A DNA stretch of 35,044 bases from Bacillota bacterium. Its GTDB lineage: Bacteria; Bacillota; Clostridia; Oscillospirales; Oscillospiraceae. This document shows positions 24,613-32,404 of this stretch, one piece after another (the stretch's first letter is position 1; every line of letters begins with the position of its first letter). The position numbers were made by a program, and so were the translations under genes. A model generated the notes under the pieces. The model was given only the letters and a program-made list of their open reading frames with translations, was not told the DNA's origin and searched no databases. Location of the stretch: assembly GCA_029224785.1 (NCBI GenBank), contig JAQXVF010000069.1:1-35044 (forward strand), in the 5' to 3' direction.

Positions 24613-26178
24613 TCAGCGGTGGTAGGCCGCGCCCACACCCAAAACCATCGCCTCATATGCTTTCTTGATTTTCCCGTAATTTCCGTCACGGTCCAGCGCG
24701 ATGCCGCGGCCTACGCCGTCCACGATCTGTCCCCGGCCGATGACCCGGAGCTTCTCTTCCAGATCCCGCAGCATGGCGGGAGCGCTGCCCGACTCGGTAC
24801 TGCGGCCGTCGAAGATGATGTGGAAATAGACTTCCGGCACACCCTCTGCCATTTCTGCAATCATCAGCGGATAGTCAATGCAGCCATGGCTGGATTTCTC
24901 CGTCAGGTAGGCCAGCAGATGGAGGGCACCGCTGTGGCGGGCATCCTCGATGAGCTTCAGGAACACGGGGTTGGTACGGAAGGAACCGTCCTTGATGGCG
25001 GCATCCATACGCACATCGTCCTGTGCCACCACCCGTCCGGCGCCCAGATTGCTGTGTCCGGCCTCGGAGTTGCCGGGCTTGCCGGCCTGGAGGCCCACAT
25101 CCTCGCCGGAGGCACGGAGCTTGCTGTTGGGATAGGTCTGCAGGATCCGGTCCCAATCCGGGGTATCCGCCAGGAAAATGGCATCTCCGCCGTCACCGGA
25201 GCCGTAGCCCCAGCCGTCCAGAATGATCAGCATCATCTTCCGGCTGGTGACACCCTCGGTTTCGATGAGGGAGCTGCCGGACATCTCTGCAGGCTGGGGA
25301 ACCCCCAGAACCTTCAGCACCGTGGGAGCCACATCGCTGACCCGGCCGTCCCGCAGCGTCATGGATCTGTTCTGCGGATCCAGAACCACAAAGGGTACCA
25401 GATTGGTGGTGTGGGCCACATGGGGCTTTCCGTCCTTGCCATAGAGCTTTTCGATGTTGCCGTGGTCGGCGGTGATGGCCACCAGGTAGCCGTGCTCATT
25501 GGCGTAACGGGATACCTGCGCCACATACCGGCTGACTGCGGAGGCAGCCTGGAGCTTTGCCTGCGTGTTGGCAGTATGTCCGATGACATCGCCGTTGGCA
25601 AAGTTGGTCAAAATGAAGTCATACTCCTGATCCACGGCCTCCTGCACCTTCTCCGCCACCTGCGGCAGGCTCAGCTCCGGCTTCTGATCGAAGGCAATTC
25701 CCTTGGGGGAGGGAACGCACACGTCGGTCTCGCCTTCAAAGGGCTGGTTATAGCCGCCGTTGAAGAAGAAGGTCACATGGGCGTACTTTTCGGACTCGGC
25801 ACAGTGGAACTGCCGCAGCCCCGCCTCGGACAGGCACTGAGCCAGAGGCTTTTTCACCTTTTCCGGGGCAAATGCAATGGGAAGATCCTTGAATTTCTCA
25901 TGATACATGGTCATGATTCCGAATTCCAGGTCCTTCAGGGCGGTACGCTGGAAATGCTTGAAATCCGGATCCGTAAATGCTTCGGTCAGCTCAATCTCCC
26001 GCTCACCCCGACGGCAGCAGAAGATGACCTTGTCGCCGTCTTTGATTTTGCCCACAGGGGTTCCGTCTTCCTCCGTCAGAACCATGGGCTCCAGGGAATA
26101 ATCGGTCTGTCCCTGGGCGTATGCGGCTTCCACCGCTTTGGCAAGGGCATCGCCGCCAATAAAACGATTTTCGCTCAT
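24613..26178 (-). CDS. Circularly permuted cofactor-independent phosphoglycerate mutase
   Basis: 521 residues, about the size of iPGM (GpmI), which interconverts 3- and 2-phosphoglycerate using two Mn2+. All the family blocks are present but in the wrong order. Residues 20-305 hold what is normally the second part: RGER (Arg57, Arg60), SEKYAHVTFF (Lys131), NGDVIGH (Asp197, His201), ADHG (Asp238, His239), AHTTN (His256) and the usual C-terminus EMSGSSLI. After a linker of about 10 residues the normal N-terminus begins, LIILDGWGYG (Asp321), then GNSEAGH with the catalytic Ser371, His431, DGRS and GRGIALDRD (Arg491, Arg497). It ends in KAYEAMVLG, exactly where the normal enzyme continues into residues 8-20 of this one. 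DGRS has Ser instead of the usual Asp. AAGGAGG precedes the start; the HAD gene upstream is 12 bp away. Confidence 0.93.
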   Translation of the reverse strand: MSENRFIGGDALAKAVEAAYAQGQTDYSLEPMVLTEEDGTPVGKIKDGDKVIFCCRRGEREIELTEAFTDPDFKHFQRTALKDLEFGIMTMYHEKFKDLPIAFAPEKVKKPLAQCLSEAGLRQFHCAESEKYAHVTFFFNGGYNQPFEGETDVCVPSPKGIAFDQKPELSLPQVAEKVQEAVDQEYDFILTNFANGDVIGHTANTQAKLQAASAVSRYVAQVSRYANEHGYLVAITADHGNIEKLYGKDGKPHVAHTTNLVPFVVLDPQNRSMTLRDGRVSDVAPTVLKVLGVPQPAEMSGSSLIETEGVTSRKMMLIILDGWGYGSGDGGDAIFLADTPDWDRILQTYPNSKLRASGEDVGLQAGKPGNSEAGHSNLGAGRVVAQDDVRMDAAIKDGSFRTNPVFLKLIEDARHSGALHLLAYLTEKSSHGCIDYPLMIAEMAEGVPEVYFHIIFDGRSTESGSAPAMLRDLEEKLRVIGRGQIVDGVGRGIALDRDGNYGKIKKAYEAMVLGVGAAYHR

Positions 26179-26190
26179 ATCGTATCCTCC

Positions 26191-26922
26191 TTATTTCAGC
26201 GGCGGGAACAGGTCCAGCAGCTGAGAGAAATGACTGATAAAGAAATCCGGCTTGTTTTCCTCCGTGACGGTCTGGGGCTTTTTCCCGGGGTAACGGACGC
26301 CCACGGTCATGCCCAGGCCCGCGGCCTTGGCGCCGACGATATCCCGGTTCAGGTTATCGCCCACATAGCAGGTTCTGGCAGGATCCGAGCCGGTCTCCTC
26401 CAGCGCGTAGTAGTAGATCGCCGGATGGGGCTTGCGGATCAGGCAGATCGAGGACTGCTGCACCGTTTTGAAGTAGGGCCGAAGACCGTCCTTGTCCAGC
26501 CACTCGTCCACTTCGTGAACTCCCACCAGATCGCTGACAATGCCCAGAGTATATCCCCGCGCATACAGCTCTTTGATGGTCTCGATGCCGCCGTCGGTGA
26601 CCACGCGCTCGCCCTTGGTCTTGCGGTATTCGTAGGTCAGCTCCGCAGCGGCCGCCTCAACCCGATCCTTCGGGAAATCATAGGCCAGCCAGCGGGTCCA
26701 CAGGACCTTTTCCGGCGCTTCGCAGTAGAAGGTCAGCGCCCACTGGCGGTAGAGGTCGTAGCGCGGCTCGATCACTTCCCGGTAAAACGCCACAGGATCC
26801 GAGGTCACACCCAGCAGCTCTGCGATCCGGGTCTTTGCCGCAGTTATGTAGGCTTCATCCGCCCGGATCACCCGGAAGGTGTCGCCCAGATCCACAAAAA
26901 TGGTATCGATCTGCTTCTCCAT
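26191..26922 (-). CDS. HAD-family hydrolase paralogue 1
   Basis: 243 residues with a helical cap between motifs I and II. Motif I is FVDLGDT, so the +2 position is Gly rather than Asp. Motif II is GIVSD, motif III IRKPHP (Lys), motif IV YVGDNLNRD. The C-terminus DLLDLFPP-like ending is shared with its neighbour at 27669. The start at 26922 follows AAAGGAGAGG that overlaps the end of the preceding gene. Fourth in a tandem set of four that leads into the phosphoglycerate mutase. Phosphatase or another HAD reaction on a small metabolite; substrate unknown. Confidence 0.88.
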   Translation of the reverse strand: MEKQIDTIFVDLGDTFRVIRADEAYITAAKTRIAELLGVTSDPVAFYREVIEPRYDLYRQWALTFYCEAPEKVLWTRWLAYDFPKDRVEAAAAELTYEYRKTKGERVVTDGGIETIKELYARGYTLGIVSDLVGVHEVDEWLDKDGLRPYFKTVQQSSICLIRKPHPAIYYYALEETGSDPARTCYVGDNLNRDIVGAKAAGLGMTVGVRYPGKKPQTVTEENKPDFFISHFSQLLDLFPPLK

Positions 26923-26936
26923 GCGGTTCCTCTCCT

Positions 26937-27659
26937 TTACTTCAAAATCGGAATCTCCAGAATGTTCCGGAATTGATGGACAATGTAGTCCGGACGGTTT
27001 TCGTCGGTGATGGTTTTCTTGGCCAGCTTTTCCGGGCTGATGAACAGAATGTTGGCGCCGATGCCGGCAGCCTTGGCACCGGTGATATCCCGGTTCAGGT
27101 TGTCCGCCACGGAAGCGCATTCCTCAGGCTGCAGCCCAAGCTGCCGGCAGCCCATCCGGTACATTTCCGGATCCGGCTTGCGGATATGGCAGACGGAAGA
27201 AAGCACCACCGCGTCGAAATAGGATTCCAGTCCGTCGTCCCGGAGCCAGTTGGGGATCTCCTCTTCCCCGATAAGGTTGGAGATGATGCCCAGCTTGTAG
27301 CCCCGGCTGTGCAGGGTATGGATGACCTCCAGGCCACCCTCTACGATGTGCCGCAGGCCCTTGACCTGACGGTACTGATACGTCATCTCATGGCAAATGG
27401 CCCGCAGGGTCTCCTCCGGATATTCCGGCAGGAGCCACTTGGCCCACAGCTCATAGTCGCCGGCCTCCCGGTTCTCCGTCAGTGCCCAGTCCCGGTAGGG
27501 AGCGTACCGCTCCTCCACCATATCGATGAAGCCCTGGACATCCTCCGCCCCGGCAAGCTGTGCCATACGGGCCTTGGCCCGCTCCTGGTGCTCCGGCACG
27601 TCCTCCGCAATGCGGAGGGTGCCTCCCAGGTCAAAAAATACGCCTTTGATCTCCGCCAT
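26937..27659 (-). CDS. HAD-family hydrolase paralogue 2
   Basis: 240 residues. Motif I FFDLGGT (Gly at +2), motif II GIISN, motif III IRKPDP, motif IV SVADNLNRD, with Ala in place of the usual Gly. Same helical cap layout as its neighbours and the same 'PDY..' segment near the end. The stop is inside the ribosome site of the next gene, so the pair is translationally coupled. Substrate unknown. Confidence 0.88.
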   Translation of the reverse strand: MAEIKGVFFDLGGTLRIAEDVPEHQERAKARMAQLAGAEDVQGFIDMVEERYAPYRDWALTENREAGDYELWAKWLLPEYPEETLRAICHEMTYQYRQVKGLRHIVEGGLEVIHTLHSRGYKLGIISNLIGEEEIPNWLRDDGLESYFDAVVLSSVCHIRKPDPEMYRMGCRQLGLQPEECASVADNLNRDITGAKAAGIGANILFISPEKLAKKTITDENRPDYIVHQFRNILEIPILK

Positions 27660-27668
27660 GGCCGGTCC

Positions 27669-28400
27669 TCAGGCTCTGGGCGGGAACAGATCCAGCAGAT
27701 CCCGGATGGCCTGGATGCGGTAGTCAGGCTGGACCGTGGGGAGCTTGCCCTCCCGATCGGCGGTACCGGCATCCTCGTACAGGATCATGCTGCCGTATCC
27801 GGCGTCCACGGCGCCTTCCACATCCCGGACAGGATTGTCGCCCACATAAGCGCAGTTTTCCGGAGCGGAGCCGATGCAGCGGGATGCCAGCAGGTAGATG
27901 GCGGGATCCGGCTTGCGCAGGCGGACTTTGGAGGAGAGGATCACGGTCTTGAAGCAATCCGCAACCTGATCCTGGCACATCCAGTCCGGGATCTCCGTCT
28001 CGGTGATGGTGTTGGCAATGATGCCCAGCTTGTAGCCCCGGCGGACAAGTTCCTTCAGCGTCATCTTGACGTCGTCATGGGCAAGTCTGCGGCCGTCGTG
28101 ATCCCGCCACAGACGGGTCAGCCGGGCAGCGTTGGGCGCAACGCGCTCTGCAGGGTAGTCCGGCAGCAGATACTGCAGCCACAGCTCCATTTCAGACACA
28201 TCCAGCAGCACGGACTTTGCCAGCTTGCGGTAAGCCTTCCAGTTCTTTTCCAGCTTTTCGAAGAAAACGTCGTGGGGCTCCTCCGCGCCCACCAGCCGCA
28301 TCAGCTCCTGTTCTGCTGCAGCGGCGAATTCCGGATCCTCCACCACATAGCGCAGCGTGGCGCCGACGTCAAAGAAAATTGTGTCGATATTCGGATTCAT
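27669..28400 (-). CDS. HAD-family hydrolase paralogue 3
   Basis: 243 residues. Motif I FFDVGAT, motif II GIIAN (Ala where Ser/Thr normally binds phosphate), motif III LRKPDP, motif IV YVGDNPVRD. It is the most divergent of the set: both the +2 Asp and the motif II hydroxyl are missing, which suggests altered or lost phosphatase chemistry. AGGAGG precedes the start; 45 bp separate it from the gene upstream. Confidence 0.88.
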   Translation of the reverse strand: MNPNIDTIFFDVGATLRYVVEDPEFAAAAEQELMRLVGAEEPHDVFFEKLEKNWKAYRKLAKSVLLDVSEMELWLQYLLPDYPAERVAPNAARLTRLWRDHDGRRLAHDDVKMTLKELVRRGYKLGIIANTITETEIPDWMCQDQVADCFKTVILSSKVRLRKPDPAIYLLASRCIGSAPENCAYVGDNPVRDVEGAVDAGYGSMILYEDAGTADREGKLPTVQPDYRIQAIRDLLDLFPPRA

Positions 28401-28445
28401 GGGTTACCTCCTGTTTTTGGATTTTGTTGATAAGCGGAACGGTTC

Positions 28446-29207
28446 CTATTTTTCATTTTGATTTTCTTTTTGAATGATGGCCGGGATTTCGGCCAGGTCA
28501 TCTATGAGATAATCCGGGGTAAAGCCGCTGTTTTCCAGTCCCCGGTCCCGGTGGGCGGTGGAGGGATTGCGGATCTGGATCATGCAGCGCCAACCGGCGT
28601 TGCGGGTGCCCCGCACATCCCGGGAGATGGTATCTCCCACATACGCCAGCTCCTCCGGCTTCAGGTTCATGGCCCGCTCGGCCACGCGGAAGATCTCCGG
28701 ATCCGGCTTCCGGATGCCGGTGACACTGGAGAGCACCACGCACTCCATCTCTTTCTCGATCCCGTATTCCGCAAGGAAATGGGGAACGACGGAGGTGGAA
28801 ATGATATTGCTGATCACGCCCATGCGGATCCCCATATCCCGAAGGGTCTCCACGGTCTGCTTCAGGTGGGGACGGCGCAGAATCCGCGTTCTGTCGTAGT
28901 CATACAGAAAGCTCAGTTCCTCCGCGATAGGCTCCAATGCCTCCCGGCTCACGCCCAGGCCCCGGAGATAGAAATCACTCCAGATCTCCGCAGTCGGAAG
29001 CTCCCGGAGGGTCTGCTCGGAATGATGCTTGTAGTCCTCGCCGTTGGTATACAGCAGCCTTGCCAGTTCCTCCGCAGTTACATCCGGATGAATGCCGTAA
29101 TCGCCCAGCCGTTCCAGCAGCCGGCCGGCAAACCGGACATCCCGTCCTTCCGGAGAAGAGGAGGTGTGCATCGTTCCGCCAATGTCAAATAAGACGGCTT
29201 TGATCAT
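28446..29207 (-). CDS. HAD-family hydrolase paralogue 4, first gene of the minus-strand block
   Basis: 253 residues. Motif I LFDIGGT (Gly at +2), motif II GVISN, motif III IRKPDP, motif IV YVGDTISRD. Its motif IV is the same as that of the fifth paralogue at 30680. An AAAGGAG site lies 9 bases before the start, and the promoter and LacI-type operator are directly upstream. It is the first gene of the transcript that runs through the other HADs and the phosphoglycerate mutase. Substrate unknown. Confidence 0.9.
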   Translation of the reverse strand: MIKAVLFDIGGTMHTSSSPEGRDVRFAGRLLERLGDYGIHPDVTAEELARLLYTNGEDYKHHSEQTLRELPTAEIWSDFYLRGLGVSREALEPIAEELSFLYDYDRTRILRRPHLKQTVETLRDMGIRMGVISNIISTSVVPHFLAEYGIEKEMECVVLSSVTGIRKPDPEIFRVAERAMNLKPEELAYVGDTISRDVRGTRNAGWRCMIQIRNPSTAHRDRGLENSGFTPDYLIDDLAEIPAIIQKENQNEK

Positions 29208-29244
29208 AGCTGTAGCTCCTTTCTTCTAAGCGAAAAAACTTACT

Positions 29245-29255
29245 CAAACGTTTCC
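29245..29255 (-). promoter_or_regulatory. LacI-family operator of the HAD/mutase block
   Basis: On the minus strand GGAAACGTTTG, identical over 11 bases to the operator of the plus-strand operon, again with the AAACGTTT palindrome. It lies 17 bp after the -10 box and before the ribosome site. Confidence 0.7.
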
Positions 29256-29272
29256 GAATCTCTCATGGCTTA

Positions 29273-29301
29273 ATCATACACCATGAATTTGGAAATGTCA
29301 A
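29273..29301 (-). promoter_or_regulatory. Sigma-A promoter of the HAD/mutase block
   Basis: On the minus strand, consensus TTGACA (29301-29296), 17-bp spacer, TATGAT (29278-29273), 66 bp before the first HAD start. Confidence 0.85.
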
Positions 29302-29404
29302 TATAAAATCTAATTTTTTTATGTGAAAAAATCGTCATTTCCACAAAACTCATATAATATCGTTATTTTTTCGGATATTGTCGCAAACCAGAACGAGTTC
29401 TCAT

Positions 29405-29423
29405 CCGGGAATTTCCCGGTTTT
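29405..29423 (+). terminator. Small terminator-like hairpin in the regulatory gap
   Basis: CCGGGA/TCCCGG around ATT followed by TTTT. With no gene before it on the plus strand, it could insulate the LacI-family gene or end a short leader transcript. Nothing else gene-like is visible in 29302-29510, which is strongly AT-rich and carries repeated ATTTTTTCG (29365, 29493, 29514). Confidence 0.4.
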
Positions 29424-29510
29424 GTTTGCGTGCAAATTCCGATTAATGGGGTAATCCCCAAGGCCGCCCCCTGGAATCTGTTTTTTTGCTGTATTTTTTC
29501 GTGGGAGAGG

Positions 29511-29539
29511 TTGATTTTTTCGGAAAAAATAGATATAAT
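29511..29539 (+). promoter_or_regulatory. Sigma-A promoter of the LacI-family gene
   Basis: TTGATT (29511-29516), 17-bp spacer, TATAAT (29534-29539), 44 bp before the start codon. Confidence 0.85.
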
Positions 29540-29564
29540 ATCCGTAAACTGATGTACGGATATT
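29537..29564. promoter_or_regulatory. Inverted repeat over the LacI-family promoter
   Basis: AATATCCGTA and TACGGATATT are perfect 10-bp arms separated by 8 bp, overlapping the -10 box. The sequence differs from the GGAAACGTTTG operator, so it may be a site for another regulator or for autoregulation. A related arm pair (AATATCG ... CGGATATT) lies at 29356-29379. Confidence 0.6.
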
Positions 29565-29583
29565 TTCGTAAGGAGGAACAGGA

Positions 29584-30597
29584 ATGAAAAACGTAACGAT
29601 CAAAGATGTCGCAAAAGTAGCCGGTGTTTCTTATTCCACCGTATCCCGTGCGCTTTCCGGAAGTCCGGAAATCAGCGAAGACACCCGGGAGCGGATCCTG
29701 CAGATCTGCAAAGAAATGAACTACACCGTCAATGCCGTTGCCAGAGCCATGGTCATGCGCAGCACCAAGCTTCTGGGGCTGATCCTGACGGATATCAGCA
29801 ACCCGTTCATGTCCGAGCTGGCCTACCACATCGACCGCCAGGCCCGGGCACGGGGGTACAATATCATCCTGTGCAACTCTTCCCGGGATCTGGAGCTGGA
29901 AAAGGAGCTGTTTGAACTGATGATCGCCCGTCAGGTGGACGGCGTCATCCTCTTCCCCTGCGGTCCGGAAAGCTATGATTCCCTTTCCCAGTACCTTACC
30001 CGCATTCCCACGGTGTTTGCAGGAGAAAACCTGCGGGAGATCCCCGTCAGCTACGTTTCCGTGGACAATTACCGGGGTGCCTATCTGGGCGTAGAGCACC
30101 TGTACAATCTGGGACACCGGGACATTCTGTACTTCGGCCGCCGCCGGGGAAGCACCACCCACCAGCTTCGGGCTGAGGGCTATTCCGCAGCCTGCAAGGA
30201 TCTGGGCATCACCCCCCAGTTCTGCAACAACACCTTCCCCTCCACCTCCATCAAGTACGGCTATCAGCTCAGTAAGCAGCTATTCACCCAGAACCGGACC
30301 TTCTCCGCCATCTTCGCCGCCACGGACACCAATGCCCTGGGCATCATGCAGGCGGCAGAGGAGCTGGGCATTCGGATCCCGGAGGACATCTCCCTGCTGG
30401 GCTTCGACAACATCCGGGACAGCGGTCTGCCCCGCATCGACCTGACCACCGTGGAGCAGCCCAAGAAAATGCTGGCATCCATGGCCGTGGACAGCCTGCT
30501 GGACAAGATCCAGAACGAGCTCAGCGGCTACACGCACCGGATCCTGATGCCCACCATCGTAGAGCGCTCCTCCTGTGCAGCCTTCCCCCACAACTGA
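29584..30597 (+). CDS. LacI/GalR-family transcriptional regulator
   Basis: 337 residues. The N-terminal helix-turn-helix and hinge VTIKDVAKVAGVSYSTVSRALSG is typical of the family, and residues 60-330 form a periplasmic-binding-protein-like effector domain (LGLILTDISNPFMSEL, GFDNI..S..P.LTTVEQP). It should bind a sugar or sugar phosphate and control nearby catabolic genes. AAGGAGG precedes the start. Its position between the two matching operators makes it the likely regulator of both transcripts. Confidence 0.95.
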   Translation: MKNVTIKDVAKVAGVSYSTVSRALSGSPEISEDTRERILQICKEMNYTVNAVARAMVMRSTKLLGLILTDISNPFMSELAYHIDRQARARGYNIILCNSSRDLELEKELFELMIARQVDGVILFPCGPESYDSLSQYLTRIPTVFAGENLREIPVSYVSVDNYRGAYLGVEHLYNLGHRDILYFGRRRGSTTHQLRAEGYSAACKDLGITPQFCNNTFPSTSIKYGYQLSKQLFTQNRTFSAIFAATDTNALGIMQAAEELGIRIPEDISLLGFDNIRDSGLPRIDLTTVEQPKKMLASMAVDSLLDKIQNELSGYTHRILMPTIVERSSCAAFPHN

Positions 30598-30628
30598 GTG
30601 TGTTTTCGGATCCCCGGACAGAAAATCC

Positions 30629-30660
30629 GCCCGCCCTGCTTTCCGCAGAGCGGGCTTTGT
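30629..30660. terminator. Terminator between the LacI-family gene and the fifth HAD gene
   Basis: 11-bp stem (30629-30639 with 30645-30655) with one mismatch and loop TTTCC, followed by TTTGT. It separates convergent transcripts. Confidence 0.75.
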
Positions 30661-30679
30661 CTGTCGGTTATCCGGAAGC

Positions 30680-31435
30680 TCAGGGGTTTTCCACAAGCTT
30701 TCGGACGATGGGGTACACGTCGTAAATATCTTCCACGGTATAATCAGGCTCATAGGCATGGTGGACACCGGCATCCTTTTCCCGGGTCAGCTTGGAGCAG
30801 ATCTGAATGGCCACAGCAAAGCCGGCGCGCTTGGATCCGATGATGTCTCTGGAGATGGTATCTCCCACATAGACGCACTGCTCCGGCGTGGACCGCACCT
30901 GGTGAAGCGACACGGAGAAAATATCCGTGCAGGGCTTCCGCAGACCGGTAACGGAGGACAGCGTCACATCCTGGAAATAGGAACGGATGCCGTACTCATC
31001 CAGGATGTCAAACACCTGGTACATTGCCGCGGTATTGCTGATCACGCCCAGCTTCATTCCCAGGCGCTTCAGACCCTGCAGCATCTCCTCCACTCTGGGG
31101 CGCAGGCTCCGGTGATAGTGGGTGACCTCCCACATATGGGCGATCTCCTCGCAGTGGGGTGCCAGCGTCTCCCGGGGGAATCCGAAATCCGCCAGAACGT
31201 AATCGCACCAGATCTCCACGGGCTTCAGCTCCACATCCCGGGCATCCCGGTATGCGCCGTAGCGCACCCAGCCCTCGTCCACCCGGGCCTTGAACGAAGC
31301 ATCGTCCGTGGCAGGGTCCAGGCCATAGGAAAGAAGCATTTCCCGCAGCCGACGCATTGCCTCCCGCTGTGAATCGTCATCTACGAAGATATCCTCCAGT
31401 GTGCCGCCCATGTCAAATAAAACCGTTGTAATCAT
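30680..31435 (-). CDS. HAD-family hydrolase paralogue 5
   Basis: 251 residues. Motif I LFDMGGT (Gly at +2), motif II GVISN, motif III LRKPCTD, motif IV YVGDTISRD, closest to paralogue 4 by motif IV. The start at 31435 is preceded by GGGAGG, which overlaps the stop codon of the metallo-hydrolase gene, so translation is coupled. It is on a different transcript from the other four. Substrate unknown. Confidence 0.88.
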   Translation of the reverse strand: MITTVLFDMGGTLEDIFVDDDSQREAMRRLREMLLSYGLDPATDDASFKARVDEGWVRYGAYRDARDVELKPVEIWCDYVLADFGFPRETLAPHCEEIAHMWEVTHYHRSLRPRVEEMLQGLKRLGMKLGVISNTAAMYQVFDILDEYGIRSYFQDVTLSSVTGLRKPCTDIFSVSLHQVRSTPEQCVYVGDTISRDIIGSKRAGFAVAIQICSKLTREKDAGVHHAYEPDYTVEDIYDVYPIVRKLVENP

Positions 31436-31437
31436 GG

Positions 31438-32400
31438 TTACCTCCCGTCTTTTCCTTCCGGTGTCCGGACGGTTCCATCCTCCAGGATGGTAAACACCGC
31501 CGCAGGCCACCGCTGTCTTGTATATGGCTGCGTTGAATATCCATCTGTAAACCAGATGTGCGTACCCTGTGCGGAGAGGATTTCCATGGTTCCGAGGGAC
31601 GGGCGGTTCTTTCGGGCGTCGTATTCCGCCGCGCAGGAGATCACTCCGTGAACCGGACGCAGTTTTTGCGCCAGAACCTCGGTCATGGCTTTCCCGTCGC
31701 CGTGATGGGGTACTTTCAAAATATCGCAGGGCAATAGCGTTTCCTGATCCCAGACTGCACCGTAGCAGTCCCCCGTCAGCTCGATCCGTCTGACTCCATA
31801 TTGAAGCCGAACCCGCAAAGAGCCGGGATTCCGGGATTTGGATGTCCAGTACAGTGCATCGGCAGAGACCGTTTCGCCCTGTGCCAACCGGTCCCAGCAC
31901 CGCTGCTGGGCCTTTTGCAGACGGCGGTTGGGCACGATCAGCTCCGCGTGCAGGCGGTCTGTCAATGCCAGAGGGATGCTTTCCGTAAGAGGATGCAGAC
32001 GGCTGCCTGCCGCAAGCAGCGCCGCCGTGTCCCGGCTCCATTCGTTGAGGCATTCTGTAAGACCGCGAACGGTCTTTTCTGCCTTCTCCGAACAGAAAAT
32101 CTGCCCGCCGGGGTGGGCGGGAAAATATCCCGCATAGACATGATCCACCCGGATGCCCTCCAGCAAGGGCCGGAGTCCGCCGAAATGGTCCATGTGCAGA
32201 TGGGTGATCACCAGCATATCCAGCCGGCGGATCCCCAACTGATGCAGGTACTCCGGTGCGGTGTTCCGCAGGGAGCCAGCGGAGGGGCACACCCTACGGG
32301 GACCTGCGTCCACCAGGGCCCGGAAGATCCGGGGGCCCTCCAGCGCTTCCACCAGAATGGAATCGCCGTCCGCCACATTGATGAAATGAAGTTTCAGCAT
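31438..32400 (-). CDS. ComEC/Rec2-like metallo-beta-lactamase-fold hydrolase
   Basis: 320 residues. LKLHFINVADGDSILVE is the opening of the ComEC-type MBL domain, and THLHMDHFGG gives the HxHxDH metal motif (His67, His69, Asp71, His72). Further ligands are in LTGDC and VPHHGD. The usual membrane domains of ComEC are absent, so this is the free-standing form, whose role (nuclease or small-molecule hydrolase) is uncertain. The start at 32400 is chosen because the longer frame overlaps the upstream gene. Confidence 0.85.
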   Translation of the reverse strand: MLKLHFINVADGDSILVEALEGPRIFRALVDAGPRRVCPSAGSLRNTAPEYLHQLGIRRLDMLVITHLHMDHFGGLRPLLEGIRVDHVYAGYFPAHPGGQIFCSEKAEKTVRGLTECLNEWSRDTAALLAAGSRLHPLTESIPLALTDRLHAELIVPNRRLQKAQQRCWDRLAQGETVSADALYWTSKSRNPGSLRVRLQYGVRRIELTGDCYGAVWDQETLLPCDILKVPHHGDGKAMTEVLAQKLRPVHGVISCAAEYDARKNRPSLGTMEILSAQGTHIWFTDGYSTQPYTRQRWPAAVFTILEDGTVRTPEGKDGR

Positions 32401-32404
32401 TCTG

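Noticed and set aside
24613..26178. Mis-assembly as the cause of the permuted mutase
   Set aside because: A single uninterrupted frame runs through the join, the start has a proper ribosome site and tight spacing to the HAD gene, and the residues at the new termini fit the family loop. A chimera would not give this.
24619..26976. A 785-codon open frame on the plus strand
   Set aside because: Antisense to the phosphoglycerate mutase and HAD paralogue 1, with no recognisable domain; a coding shadow. The same holds for long antisense frames over guaB and hppA.
28436..28446. Palindrome GGAACGGTTCC between two HAD genes as an operator
   Set aside because: It lies inside a transcribed gap with no promoter, differs from the shared operator and includes the stop codon region of the upstream gene; probably chance.
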